A stretch of DNA of 64,000 nt from Streptomyces griseoflavus (GCF_014649995.1 NZ_BMUC01000022.1:49086-113085); one strand, 5' to 3'. Shown: positions 53,275-61,479, counted from the stretch's first letter. Numbers and translations are program-made. The notes: generated from the sequence alone by a model not told the origin.

Positions 53275-53411
53275 TTCCGGCTCCTACCGGCCATTCGGGC
53301 CGCACCGGCTCTCGGCCCCACCCTGCCGACGGAGCCGTCCGGCGAGCGGGCCGGGCGCCCCGGTCCGGCCCGGAAGGGGCACCGCGCATGTCACCCGGAC
53401 GGCCAGGTGCA

Positions 53412-53417
53412 TAGAAT
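53412..53417 (+). promoter_or_regulatory. -10 box of a leaderless transcript
   Basis: TAGAAT, eight bases before ATG 53426. Confidence 0.4.
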
Positions 53418-53425
53418 CCGGCCTC

Positions 53426-53785
53426 ATGGTGAAGCCCGACGAGCTGATCATCCAGATCGCCACCCTTGTCGAGTCCGGACAGAGCAGCCAGATGTCCCTG
53501 ACCGTGGTCACCGGTGGTGCCGTCATCACCGGCCGCCTGGCCCCCGAAGCCGTGTGGCGGCAGCGGGTGGCCGAGGTGCTGACGGACTCGGCCCAGCTGA
53601 GCGGTTTCTCGACCGTGTTCGACGCCCCCGCGGCGAGCGAAGGCCCGCCCACGCACCTGCACTTCCATGTCGCCCGCATCCTGCAGGGCACGGTGGGCAT
53701 CCCGGAGACGGGCGGCATGTACCGCGTCGCGATCGAGGACGTCAGTGCCTGGACCGTGGGGGACTTCAGCTACTCCGACCACTGA
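53426..53785 (+). CDS. Conserved hypothetical protein (possibly GvpU-like)
   Basis: A 119-residue soluble protein with a beta-rich core (MSLTVVTGGAVITGRLAPE) flanked by helices, and a second beta region with THLHFHVARILQG. The pattern of LTV-x-GG-x-x-x-G-x-L is like gas-vesicle accessory GvpU, but no other gas-vesicle gene is nearby, so this is a weak guess. A TAGAAT -10 box eight bases before the ATG suggests a leaderless message. Confidence 0.7.
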   Translation: MVKPDELIIQIATLVESGQSSQMSLTVVTGGAVITGRLAPEAVWRQRVAEVLTDSAQLSGFSTVFDAPAASEGPPTHLHFHVARILQGTVGIPETGGMYRVAIEDVSAWTVGDFSYSDH

Positions 53786-54081
53786 CGGCTACTCCGACCA
53801 CTGACTGCCGACTCCATGCCCCGCGGCCGGCCCGGCGCCCGTCGCCGACGTATGGAGGGCGGGGGTGTCCGCCGGACGGGAATACCGTCCGAACCGGGGA
53901 CAACCGTGCGGGCGCCCGCTCATTCGCGAAAGGGAGCGGAACGGCGCGGAAATGTCGGTCACGAGACCTGGGGAAAGGAAAGAGCGAGCCGGACGGTATT
54001 GCGAAAAGCGCAGTCGGTCCGAGGGAATATCTCGAAACAATCCGCAGAGCGTGTGGAGCGCGCGGAGCGGGAAAAGACAGC
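53786..54081. other. Gene-free stretch downstream of the cold-shock gene
   Basis: About 300 bases, relatively A-rich from 53935 to 54075 (AAAGGAAAGAG, GAAAAGCGC). No codon bias in any frame. It could hold a small RNA but I see no promoter. Confidence 0.35.
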
Positions 54082-54119
54082 GGCGGGGGCCCGCACCCCG
54101 AAGGGTGCGGGCCCCCGCC
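54082..54119 (-). terminator. 17-base-pair terminator of the cold-shock gene
   Basis: Arms 54082-54098 and 54103-54119 are perfect complements (GGCGGGGGCCCGCACCC and partner). Read on the minus strand, the loop is TTCG, the stable UUCG tetraloop. It starts 18 bases past the stop. Confidence 0.8.
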
Positions 54120-54136
54120 ACGTGGTGCGCGTCAGG

Positions 54137-54340
54137 TCAGGCCGGAACGATGTTCTCGGCCGTCGGGCCCTTCTGGCCCTGCGCGATGTCGAAGGACACC
54201 TTCTGGCCCTCGAGGAGCTCACGGAAGCCCTGGGCGGCGATGTTCGAGTAGTGGGCGAACACGTCGGGGCCGCCACCGTCCTGCTCGATGAAGCCGAAAC
54301 CCTTTTCCGAGTTGAACCACTTCACGGTTCCAGTAGCCAT
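54137..54340 (-). CDS. Cold-shock protein (CspA family)
   Basis: A 67-residue OB-fold nucleic-acid chaperone. RNP1 (KGFGFIEQ) and RNP2 (VFAHYSNI) are intact, starting from [13 protein letters not shown]. The family melts mRNA structure and is abundant, not only in the cold. The ATG has a strong AAGGAG site. A long leader of about 160 bases and a UUCG-loop terminator bracket the gene, as is typical of highly expressed csp genes. Confidence 0.97.
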   Translation of the reverse strand: MATGTVKWFNSEKGFGFIEQDGGGPDVFAHYSNIAAQGFRELLEGQKVSFDIAQGQKGPTAENIVPA

Positions 54341-54512
54341 GTCATATCTCCTTCGGGGCTGTGCGTCGGCATCCACCCTGTGCGGACACCGTGTCGCCGC
54401 GATGATCACCCCGCCGGAAAACCGGTCCTGCACAAGCGCTTTATTCCGTACACGTACCGGAAGAGAGCGCTCGAAGTTTCGGGAACCACAACTGCAACTG
54501 CCATCGACAGTA
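54341..54512 (-). promoter_or_regulatory. Long cold-shock gene leader with -10 box
   Basis: TACTGT (minus strand, 54512-54507) is the best -10; the -35 is poor. It gives a leader of about 160 bases, the size usual for csp mRNAs whose leaders control stability and translation with temperature. Confidence 0.4.
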
Positions 54513-54620
54513 GCACGGTGGGACGCCCCGCGTATTTCGCCTAATTCTGCTCCGCTCTTCACCGCAACGAATCTGTGGACACCTCGCGCACAAACCTGAC
54601 CTCGCGGGTACAGATAAAAA

Positions 54621-54648
54621 CCGGGCGCCGGGAAGAGGCCGCGCCCGG
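54621..54648 (-). terminator. Intrinsic terminator with T tract
   Basis: CCGGGCGC (54621-54628) pairs with GCGCCCGG (54641-54648). On the minus strand the stem is followed by TTTTTATC, a classical Rho-independent terminator, rare in this genus. It serves the gene ending at 54703. Confidence 0.75.
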
Positions 54649-54702
54649 CGACTGATCGACGCCCTCACCCCGGCACCGGACCGGCGACGGACACCGTCCG
54701 CC

Positions 54703-55014
54703 TCAGTCGTCGCCGTCCTGGTCCTCGTCGCCGTCCTCGTCGTCCTCGTCGTCCTCGTCGTCGAGGCCCAGATCCTCCGGCAGTCGCGCCATGGAGGCAC
54801 GGACGTCCGGCCGGGTCTCCCGCTCCGCGGCCGCCGCGAAGAGGTCGGCCAGCCGCGCACGGTCGGCCGCCGGAAGCCGGTCCAATGTGTCGGCGAGATC
54901 CTCGAACCAGGTGGTGGCGAGGTCGGGATCGACCTCGTCGTCGCTGGTCAGGTCGATGGCGGTGATCAACTGGGCCACGGCAGTCGCAAGCGTGGTCAAC
55001 AACCGGTCGGACAC
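54703..55014 (-). CDS. Small helical protein with acidic tail
   Basis: A 103-residue protein. A helical body (LLTTLATAVAQLITAIDL, then WFEDLADTLDRLPAADRARL) is followed by a tail of about 24 residues that is almost all Asp and Glu. GTG 55014 has AGGAGG eight bases upstream; the longer frame to 55110 lacks support. Function unknown. It has its own T-tract terminator. Confidence 0.75.
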   Translation of the reverse strand: MSDRLLTTLATAVAQLITAIDLTSDDEVDPDLATTWFEDLADTLDRLPAADRARLADLFAAAAERETRPDVRASMARLPEDLGLDDEDDEDDEDGDEDQDGDD

Positions 55015-55205
55015 GGCTCGTTCCTCCTGAAGATCGGCAGCCCGTAGCGTAAACGGCGGCGAGGACATTCGCGCCGGAAACTTCCCCGCAGGTGTCATCC
55101 GCGGCGGCACCGGACGGAGTTGGTACGGGTGGAGAGGCGCCCTCCATCCACCACCAGCCCACGTGGACCTCCGGAAGGTCCGTGTTTCGCAAGGAGTTGC
55201 CGTTC

Positions 55206-55835
55206 ATGAAGCGGACGCTGAAGTACCTGGCCGGCGCGGCCGTCACGGCCGCCGTGGCCGGAATGGCCACGATGTCGTACGCCGCACCCGCGGACGCACC
55301 GCACGACACGGCCGCCACGGCGCAGGCGGCGCAGCTCCGGGCCGCCGCCCCGGCCGGTGAGGACCGGCCCGCCACGGCGACCGGGCCGGCGGCACGGAAG
55401 AACGCCCCGACGCCCCGCATCGTCGCCCCCGGCGAACGCGTGACGGCCGCCCCCGGCTTCCAGCTCTGGCTCACCGCCGAGGGCAAGCACTGGACCACAC
55501 CCTCCATGCCCGAGCTGGAGCAGTTCCGCAGCGTGGTCGACGGGAACATCGACCGCGGCACCCCCGGCGTCTCGGTGCAGTCCGAGATCTCGGACGGCCG
55601 CGCCTACCTCTCCGGCCTCTACTACGGCGGCAAGGGCACCGCGTCCACCGTGGTGATCGAGACGGCCTCCGGCACCGTCCACGGCAAGCTCCTGGAGCTT
55701 CCCGGCAAGCCCGGATGGGGTGTCTGGTACGCCACCACCGACGTCCGACCCGACGGTGGCCCCCTCACCTTCGTCTCCGACATCACCGTCCGCGACACCA
55801 AGGGCAAGATCTACGCCCAGCTCACGACACGATGA
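55206..55835 (+). CDS. Secreted protein sharing its domain with the nearby anti-sigma-like protein
   Basis: A 209-residue exported protein. Its signal peptide is residues 1-26 (MKRTLKYLAGAAVTAAVAG to SYA), with no lipobox and no anchor. A short Ala/Pro linker follows, then a domain of about 140 residues (PTPRIVAPGERVTAAPGFQL to the end) that is about 80 percent identical by eye to residues 100-242 of the protein at 56439. The first 106 bases of the domain are identical in DNA. AAGGAG lies nine bases before the ATG. Function unknown; see findings. Confidence 0.82.
   Translation: MKRTLKYLAGAAVTAAVAGMATMSYAAPADAPHDTAATAQAAQLRAAAPAGEDRPATATGPAARKNAPTPRIVAPGERVTAAPGFQLWLTAEGKHWTTPSMPELEQFRSVVDGNIDRGTPGVSVQSEISDGRAYLSGLYYGGKGTASTVVIETASGTVHGKLLELPGKPGWGVWYATTDVRPDGGPLTFVSDITVRDTKGKIYAQLTTR
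55405..55510 (+). repeat. Direct repeat copy 1 (106 identical bases)
   Basis: Bases 55405-55510 match 56737-56842 exactly; similarity continues for about 330 bases with scattered changes. It encodes the start of the shared secreted domain, which suggests recent duplication or gene conversion. Confidence 0.9.
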
Positions 55836-55908
55836 CCCGTCGGCGGGGGCCCTCAGGGCCCCCGCCCCGGCACCCTCCCCCCGCACCCGACCCAGAGGAA
55901 CCGCGTCC

Positions 55909-56442
55909 GTGCCGCAGGACGAGACAGCCGCACCCTTCCCCCTGAACCCCGACTTCGCCGCCTACGCCGGCGCGGCCTGGAACCGACTGGTGCGAACCGC
56001 CCTGCTGCTCACCGGGGACTTCCACGAGGCCGAGGACCTCGTGCAGACCACCCTGGCCAAGGTGTACGCCCGCTGGGGACGCATACCGGCCGACGAAGTC
56101 GACTTCTACGTACGGCGCTCCCTCGTCAACAACAACATCAGCCGCCTGCGCCGCAGACGCGTCACCCACCTGCTGATGCCGTTCCTGCCCGAACGCGTGC
56201 ACCAGCCCCACGACGGCCACGCCGAATCCGTCGAACACCGCGCCGCGATCATGGACGCCCTGGCCACCCTCTCCACCCGCCAGCGGACGGTACTGGTCCT
56301 GCGCTACTGGGACGACCTAGCCGAACCCGACATCGCCGAGCTGCTCCACTGCTCCCTCGGCACGGTCAAGACCCACGCCCGGCGCGGCCTCGCGGCCCTG
56401 CGCGCCCACCCCGCCTTCGCAGCCTCCGGAGCCCGCCGATGA
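55909..56442 (+). CDS. SigE-family RNA polymerase sigma factor
   Basis: A 177-residue sigma-70 factor of the SigE-like actinobacterial group. Region 2 (AAWNRLVRTALLLTGDFHEA, then DLVQTTLAKVYARWGRI) and region 4 (LSTRQRTVLVLRYWDDLAEPD, then TVKTHARRGLAALRAHP) are clear. GTG start with AGAGGAA eight bases upstream. The next gene, a membrane protein, overlaps its stop by four bases (ATGA), as sigma/anti-sigma pairs usually do. Confidence 0.9.
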   Translation: MPQDETAAPFPLNPDFAAYAGAAWNRLVRTALLLTGDFHEAEDLVQTTLAKVYARWGRIPADEVDFYVRRSLVNNNISRLRRRRVTHLLMPFLPERVHQPHDGHAESVEHRAAIMDALATLSTRQRTVLVLRYWDDLAEPDIAELLHCSLGTVKTHARRGLAALRAHPAFAASGARR

Positions 56443-57167
56443 CCGACCGCGCACCCGAAGCAGAAGCAGACCGGGAGCCCGCCGAGACCGGACGGCTGCG
56501 CGACGCACTGGCCGAAGCGGCGCACCACATCACCCCGTCCCGTGTGCCCCTGGCCGCGGTGCAGCGCCGCGGCCGGCGACTCCGGCACCGGCGGCGAGCC
56601 ACCGTACTGGGCGCGGGCTGCGTCCTGCTGCTGCTCCCCCTGGCCTTCGTGGCACGCCCCGGCACAGGCTCCGACGACACCGCCCGCGTCGTACCCCCGG
56701 CGGCCTCCGCGCCCCCTTCCCCCGCCCCCTCCGTCTCCCCGACGCCCCGCATCGTCGCCCCCGGCGAACGCGTGACGGCCGCCCCCGGCTTCCAGCTCTG
56801 GCTCACCGCCGAGGGCAAGCACTGGACCACACCCTCCATGCCGGAACTGGAGCAGTTCCGCAGCGCCGTGGACGGGAACATCGACCGCGGCACCCCCGGC
56901 GTCACGATGCAGTCCGAGGCCTCGGACGGCCACACCTACCTCTCCGGCCTCTACTACGGCGGCACGGGCACGGCATCCACCGTCGAGATCGAGACGGCCT
57001 CCGGCACCGTCCACGGCAAGCTCATCGAGCTCCCCGGCAACCCGGGATGGGGCGCCTGGTACGCCACCGCCGAGACCGAACCCGACGCGGACTCCCCCGG
57101 CTCCTCCCCCGGCGTCACCGTCCGCGACACCGAGGGCGGGATCTACGCCCGGCTGGCGGCACGGTGA
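56439..57167 (+). CDS. Membrane anti-sigma-like protein with duplicated outer domain
   Basis: A 242-residue protein translationally coupled to the sigma gene (ATGA overlap). A cytoplasmic segment of about 55 residues (RLRDALAEAAHHITPSRVPL, then a basic RRGRRLRHRRR) precedes one membrane helix (VLGAGCVLLLLPLAFVA), a Pro/Ser linker and an outer domain (about 100-242). The cytoplasmic part is the usual place for sigma binding but has no zinc motif. The outer domain is nearly identical to the secreted protein at 55206. Confidence 0.82.
   Translation: MTDRAPEAEADREPAETGRLRDALAEAAHHITPSRVPLAAVQRRGRRLRHRRRATVLGAGCVLLLLPLAFVARPGTGSDDTARVVPPAASAPPSPAPSVSPTPRIVAPGERVTAAPGFQLWLTAEGKHWTTPSMPELEQFRSAVDGNIDRGTPGVTMQSEASDGHTYLSGLYYGGTGTASTVEIETASGTVHGKLIELPGNPGWGAWYATAETEPDADSPGSSPGVTVRDTEGGIYARLAAR
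56737..56842 (+). repeat. Direct repeat copy 2 (106 identical bases)
   Basis: Second copy of the identical segment at 55405-55510, offset 1332 bases, in the same orientation and reading frame. Confidence 0.9.
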
Positions 57168-57174
57168 CCGCCCT

Positions 57175-57202
57175 TGCGCGGTGCGCCCCCCGCCCGTAAG
57201 TT
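57175..57202 (+). promoter_or_regulatory. Probable promoter of the enoyl-CoA hydratase-like gene
   Basis: TTGCGC (57175-57180), 16 bases, TAAGTT (57197-57202). Confidence 0.4.
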
Positions 57203-57236
57203 ACTGGCGAGTAGACCGTCTGCCCGAGGAGCCCCC

Positions 57237-57908
57237 ATGCCGTCGCTCGACCGCCACGAGAACGTCTTCGTCCTGGACCTGGGTGACGGCGAGAACCGCT
57301 TCCACCCCGACTGGATCAGCGCGGTCGGCGCCGCACTCGACGAAGTGGAGAAGGCGGAAGGCCCCCGCGCCCTCGTCACCGCCGCCACCGGCAAGTTCTA
57401 CTCCAACGGCCTCGACCTGGAATGGCTGTTCGCCAACGCCGACCACTACCACGACTACGTCGTCTCCGTGCACGAACTCTTCGCGCGGCTCCTGTCCCTG
57501 CCGCTCGTCACCGTGGCCGCCCTCCAGGGCCACACGTTCGCCGCCGGCGCGATGTTCTCCCTCGCCCACGACTTCCGCGTAATGCGCGCCGACCGCGGCT
57601 ACTGGTGCCTGCCCGAAGCGGACATCAACATCCCCTTCACCCCCGGCATGTCCGCCCTCATCCAGTCCCGGCTGACCCCGCAGACCGCCCACGAGTCCAT
57701 GACGACCGCCCGCCGCTACGGCGGCGCCGACGCCGCCACCGCCGGCATCGTCGACCGCGCGGTCCCCGAGGACGCCGTGCGCTCCACCGCCATCGAGATC
57801 GCCCAGTCCCTGGTGAGCAAGGCCGGCGACACCCTCGGCACCATCAAGGCCCGCATGTACGCCCAGGCCCTCACCACCCTCCGCGACACCACCAACCCCC
57901 TCGGCTGA
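57237..57908 (+). CDS. Enoyl-CoA hydratase/isomerase-family protein
   Basis: A 223-residue crotonase-fold enzyme. The first oxyanion segment is TAATGKFYSNGLDLEWL and the second LQGHTFAAGAMFSLAHDFRVM; the substrate-pocket region has YWCLPEADINIPF, close to the Glu of delta3,delta2-enoyl-CoA isomerases. An isomerase of fatty-acid oxidation is the best guess. CGAGGAG lies six bases before the ATG. Single gene with its own promoter. Confidence 0.87.
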   Translation: MPSLDRHENVFVLDLGDGENRFHPDWISAVGAALDEVEKAEGPRALVTAATGKFYSNGLDLEWLFANADHYHDYVVSVHELFARLLSLPLVTVAALQGHTFAAGAMFSLAHDFRVMRADRGYWCLPEADINIPFTPGMSALIQSRLTPQTAHESMTTARRYGGADAATAGIVDRAVPEDAVRSTAIEIAQSLVSKAGDTLGTIKARMYAQALTTLRDTTNPLG

Positions 57909-58019
57909 CCCGGCACCCCATCCCGTCGGGCAGGCCCGCTTACCTCCGACGTCATCGACCCCCGCGGGCCGGCCTGCCATGCTCCCGGTGTACGGAGCCC
58001 GCCCGACCGGAAGGACGCC

Positions 58020-58367
58020 ATGCCCGCCTACGTCATAGCCCACCTGCAAGAGGCCGCTCCGCACCCGGAGATCGCCGAGTACATCGAGCGCATCCCCGCC
58101 ACCTTCGAGCCGTACGGCGGACGCTTCCTCGTGCACGCCACCCAGCACGAGGTGAAGGAGGGCACCTGGCCCGGGCACGTCGTGATGATCGGCTTCCCCG
58201 GGGCCGCCGAGGCCCGGGCGTGGTGGGACTCACCCGCGTACCAGGAGATCGCCCCGCTGCGCTCACGCCACATCGAGGGCGACATCATCCTGGTCGACGG
58301 CGTCCCGGAGGGCTACGACCCGACCACCACCGCAAAGGCGATGCGAGAGGCCCTGCCCGCCGAGTAG
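58020..58367 (+). CDS. DUF1330 family protein
   Basis: A 115-residue ferredoxin-like (dimeric alpha-beta barrel) protein. DUF1330 phrases are AYVIAHL, YGGRFLVHATQHEVKEG, MIGFPGAAEARAWWDSPAYQ and SRHIEGDIILVDG. The role of the family is unknown. GGAAGG precedes the ATG. Confidence 0.9.
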   Translation: MPAYVIAHLQEAAPHPEIAEYIERIPATFEPYGGRFLVHATQHEVKEGTWPGHVVMIGFPGAAEARAWWDSPAYQEIAPLRSRHIEGDIILVDGVPEGYDPTTTAKAMREALPAE

Positions 58368-58525
58368 CCCGGGCCAACTCGCCCGAGACCTCCGGACGAT
58401 GACATCCGAGCCAGGGCCTGATGACAGTCGGGGGGTGGACGCGATGATCGGCACAGGAGTCCCCGGCGGCGACCGCAGACCGGCCTCCGTCGGATACCGA
58501 GAGCGGCAAGGGTGGTGAAGGGACG

Positions 58526-59173
58526 ATGTCCTCGGACGTCCGTCCGGCGCGCAGGTGGAAGCGCCGCCTCGCGAGCGGGCTTGTGGGCGCGGCCGTCACC
58601 CTGGAAGTCATACGGCGCCTGAGCCGTCGAGACGACCGACCTCCCGGCCCCGGCCTCCCCACCACAGACACGGCAGGAGCATCGGCCGCCGGGCGCATGG
58701 ACCAACGGGCCGACCCACCTCCGACCTGGATCCGCCTCGACACCGCCGAGCGGAACAGGTACTGGTGGCGGACCGCACTCGTGACGCTGACCTTCACCGG
58801 CATCGCGGTGACGGCCGGGCTCACCACCCAGGCCGCCGACCGGTGGTGGTCGGTCGGCAGCATCGCCGTCTTCTACTCGCTCATCCTCCTCACCTTGGTC
58901 AACCAGGTGAACGGTGCCACGTGCCTCACGCCCGAAGGCATGGAGTTCCGCACCTTCTTCACTCGCAGATCAGTGCCCTGGAGCGAGGTCACGGCCATCG
59001 AGAAGCGTCTCCGCACAGTGCGGAGCGGTACGTGGTCGGAGATCCGCGTCGTCCGAGTCAAGGGCAGGGCGCTCACGGTCCCGGGTGCGTACACCGCCCG
59101 CTGGCAGGACACCAAGTTCGAGGCGAAGCTGGCGACGATCCGCCAGCACTGGGCCCGCGCGGCCGAAAGTTGA
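58526..59173 (+). CDS. Membrane protein with PH-like domain
   Basis: A 215-residue protein. A basic N-terminal region with a short hydrophobic stretch is followed by two membrane helices (TALVTLTFTGIAVTAGLT and SIAVFYSLILLTLVNQV, about 90-130). The C-terminal part resembles bacterial PH domains: TCLTPEGMEFRTFFTRRSVP, WSEVTAIEKR, then VKGRALTVPGAY. Function unknown. GAAGGG lies before the ATG. Confidence 0.78.
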   Translation: MSSDVRPARRWKRRLASGLVGAAVTLEVIRRLSRRDDRPPGPGLPTTDTAGASAAGRMDQRADPPPTWIRLDTAERNRYWWRTALVTLTFTGIAVTAGLTTQAADRWWSVGSIAVFYSLILLTLVNQVNGATCLTPEGMEFRTFFTRRSVPWSEVTAIEKRLRTVRSGTWSEIRVVRVKGRALTVPGAYTARWQDTKFEAKLATIRQHWARAAES

Positions 59174-59231
59174 GTCCGCACACCGGAGCGCTCTTCCCGC
59201 CGGCACGGTCCCGTATGTCGGCGGCTTCGTC

Positions 59232-59237
59232 TACCTT
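59232..59237 (+). promoter_or_regulatory. -10 box of a leaderless transcript
   Basis: TACCTT, six bases before ATG 59244. Confidence 0.35.
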
Positions 59238-59243
59238 CCCTTC

Positions 59244-59531
59244 ATGACGCTGAACGACATCACTCGACCTGCGGTCCTGCAGGCTGTCGCTGAGTACGAC
59301 CGGATCGGCCGGGACGCGTTCCTGGAGAAGTACGGCTTCGGACCGTCGCGCAGCTACCTGCTCGAGATCGATGGCAAGGTGTACGACTCAAAGGCCATAG
59401 TGGGGGTGGCACACGGCTGTCTGCCCGGACGGGATCCTCTGGGACGCGACGAGTTCTCCGGCGGCAAGGACCATGCTGCCAAGCTGTTGACGGACCTCGG
59501 CTTCAACGTCGTGGTACGTACGGCGAACTGA
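59244..59531 (+). CDS. Orphan ScoMcrA-like N-terminal head domain
   Basis: A 95-residue protein matching the head domain found at the N-terminus of the type IV restriction enzyme ScoMcrA: AVLQAVAEYDRIGRDAFLEKYGFGPSRSY, then YDSKAIVGVAHG and FSGGKDHAAKLLTDLGF. The phosphorothioate/5mC-binding and HNH nuclease parts are absent, and none of the frames in the 240 bases downstream contain them. It is either a decayed nuclease or a free-standing DNA-binding module. TACCTT six bases before the ATG suggests a leaderless message. Confidence 0.72.
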   Translation: MTLNDITRPAVLQAVAEYDRIGRDAFLEKYGFGPSRSYLLEIDGKVYDSKAIVGVAHGCLPGRDPLGRDEFSGGKDHAAKLLTDLGFNVVVRTAN

Positions 59532-59774
59532 TCACTGACGGCACGCAGGAAAGCCACTACAGCGCGGGCTGATCAGCGCTGGTCCGGGTACGACCGGAGC
59601 GCGTTCGGCCGCGAGTTGTGGCGCCCGCGAGGCACGTGCTCGGTCATCGCGGCGAGCGAACGAGCCCGGTACCCGAGGCCGCGCGTCTCCCCGGACCGGC
59701 TCGCCCCCGGCAGCGGATCGTTCCGCTGCCGGTCTTCCGCAAGACGAGGCGATGCTGTGCACGATCATGAGCAC

Positions 59775-59981
59775 ATGGAACCTTGGACGATCAAACACTT
59801 CTCCCAGGCCAACCCGTCGGGCACCGGGCAGGCTGACGTGCCCGCGCTTCTCCGGAGAGTCGCGGACTCCATCGAAAGCCTTGGCCCGGTCGAGGTTCAG
59901 GATCTCGTCATGCATACGGAAGTCACTGCGGACGGCCCTTGGCCGAGCCTCACGGTGTACTTCCACGACGCCGAAGCCTGA
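59775..59981 (+). CDS. Small conserved actinobacterial hypothetical protein
   Basis: A 68-residue protein with the conserved core GQADVPALLRRVADSIESLG, then VEVQDLVMHTEVTADGPWPSLTVYFHD. Similar short proteins are common in Streptomyces genomes; their role is unknown. ATG 59775 lacks a ribosome site. Good codon bias across the frame from here; the upstream part of the open frame does not fit the family. Confidence 0.7.
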   Translation: MEPWTIKHFSQANPSGTGQADVPALLRRVADSIESLGPVEVQDLVMHTEVTADGPWPSLTVYFHDAEA

Positions 59982-60193
59982 CCAGATTCAGGCCGGTCAT
60001 GGGAAACCGGCGGTCTGCCCTGGTTGCTCCGGCCTACGCCGGCACTCGTCGTCCACTGGGCTCCGGGACCGCGTTGCTCAAGTCAGGCGTTGATGTCAGA
60101 GCAGAGGCCTTCTGAGCTGCGCCCCTGCTGCCGTATGCGGGAAGACGGCTCCCCTTCCTCCCGCGGCATGTCCGGCTGCTAGCGTCCGCCATC

Positions 60194-60976
60194 ATGTGGG
60201 CTCAAGAGATCGTGGCCGACCGACCGGCTTGGCGGCACCTCCCCTCCGGAGTGGTCTTCCGGGCCGTTCCTGGTGGGACGTTCCAGATGGGCCTGTCCGA
60301 CGCGGAACTCGACGCGGTTCGCGCCATCGAACGGGCCGACGCCGCCGATGACGACCTCGGGCCGTTCTTCGCCGGCGCCGCCCGGGCCCGACCGGTGCGG
60401 GAAGTGCGGGTCGAGCCGTTCCTGATCGCCCGGCATCCGCTCACGGTGGCGCAGGCACGGCACTGGCTGCCCGAGTACGAGGACAGCTTCGCCGCATCGG
60501 ATTCGAGCACAGCCCGGTTCGAGGACGACCTGGACGACCTGCTGGGGGCATTGCCGTTCCGGTTGCCCAGCGAAGCGGAGTGGGAGTACGCGGCCAGGGC
60601 GGGCACGACCACCCTGACCTTCCTCGGCAACGACCTACCGGACGAGGACCAGGTGCTCGACGACTTCGCCGACGAGAAGCGCACCGCCGCGGCCGAGAAC
60701 GCCTTCGGGCTGGCGGCGATGGGATCCTCGAACGAGATCTGCGCCGACATGTGGATCCCCCACTTCACGGATGCGCCCATGGACGCACGCCCCCGCACCG
60801 GGGACGGGCCGCGGGTGGTGCGTGGAGGTGGTGGTGACCTCTCTCCGTGGCAGGGCTGTGACGAATGGCTGCTCCTGCTCTCCGCCACCCGCTCCGAGTT
60901 CGAGATGTTCACCGCGGTCCGCCCGGTCGCACCCGTGCCGACCAAACCGAGTCATGGGCACGGCGACAACACGTAG
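60194..60976 (+). CDS. SUMF1/formylglycine-generating-enzyme-fold protein
   Basis: A 260-residue protein with family phrases VPGGTFQMGLSD, FLIARHPLTVAQARHWL and LPSEAEWEYAARAGTTT, then VVRGGGGDLSPW near the end. Active formylglycine enzymes have a C-terminal cysteine pair; here only isolated cysteines (NEICADMW, WQGCDEW) are present, so it may modify or bind other substrates. There is no sulfatase gene nearby. TAGCGT lies nine bases before the ATG. Confidence 0.82.
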   Translation: MWAQEIVADRPAWRHLPSGVVFRAVPGGTFQMGLSDAELDAVRAIERADAADDDLGPFFAGAARARPVREVRVEPFLIARHPLTVAQARHWLPEYEDSFAASDSSTARFEDDLDDLLGALPFRLPSEAEWEYAARAGTTTLTFLGNDLPDEDQVLDDFADEKRTAAAENAFGLAAMGSSNEICADMWIPHFTDAPMDARPRTGDGPRVVRGGGGDLSPWQGCDEWLLLLSATRSEFEMFTAVRPVAPVPTKPSHGHGDNT

Positions 60977-61132
60977 ACAGGACGCGCACCCCAGAGAGCT
61001 CCGTGCCCCTCCCCGCCGACCGCGGCGCCTCCCCGAACCGTGATTCCCTCGCCGTTCCCCCGTTCGATCTGGTGCGCTTGCGATGCACGGCTGCCCCGCT
61101 GCATACCGGGTATCCGTCCCTGCATGCTGGCC

Positions 61133-61231
61133 ATGGTGTACCGGTCCTACGATGCGTCCACGACCGTTTGGGCGTTCGTGCTGTCGGTTCTGGTCGTGTT
61201 GCTGGGCTGGTACGTCCGGCGTCGCAGGTAG
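61133..61231 (+). CDS. Possible 32-residue membrane peptide
   Basis: ATG to TAG encodes a short protein with one hydrophobic helix (TTVWAFVLSVLVVLLGWYV) and a basic RRRR end, the layout of small membrane proteins or type I toxins. There is no clear ribosome site and the codon evidence is too short to judge. Confidence 0.25.
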   Translation: MVYRSYDASTTVWAFVLSVLVVLLGWYVRRRR

Positions 61232-61452
61232 GTGTGACCACCGCATGAGGATTTCGATCCGAGTGCGGTCCGATTGCTGTCGTCAACTGGCGTGACGACG
61301 GCGGAAGTCGCTGGTGAGTGCCCCCGTCGGTCGTAGTGGGTGTCAGACGCCTTTTCATCCGTAGCTTCCAGCTGGATCGATCAACGAAGCCGTACCCGGC
61401 TGCTACGGCCGAAGGTTTGTCGGCGCAAGCCTTCAGCCGTCATGTGCCACCT

Positions 61453-61471
61453 GGTAGCACCCGGTGCTACC
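61453..61471. promoter_or_regulatory. Operator palindrome of the toxin-antitoxin operon
   Basis: GGTAGCAC-CCG-GTGCTACC, perfect 8-base arms, overlaps the TACCCT -10 box. This is a typical autoregulatory site for a Phd-type antitoxin. Confidence 0.7.
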
Positions 61472-61473
61472 CT
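61468..61473 (+). promoter_or_regulatory. -10 box of the leaderless toxin-antitoxin transcript
   Basis: TACCCT, six bases before ATG 61480; it shares four bases with the operator palindrome. Confidence 0.5.
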
Positions 61474-61479
61474 GGCGTT

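Larger units (their letters stand above)
60977..61479. other. Gene-poor stretch before the toxin-antitoxin pair
   Basis: About 500 bases with no well-supported gene. It includes one possible small membrane peptide (61133-61231) and, at the right end, the promoter/operator of the toxin-antitoxin operon. Confidence 0.4.
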
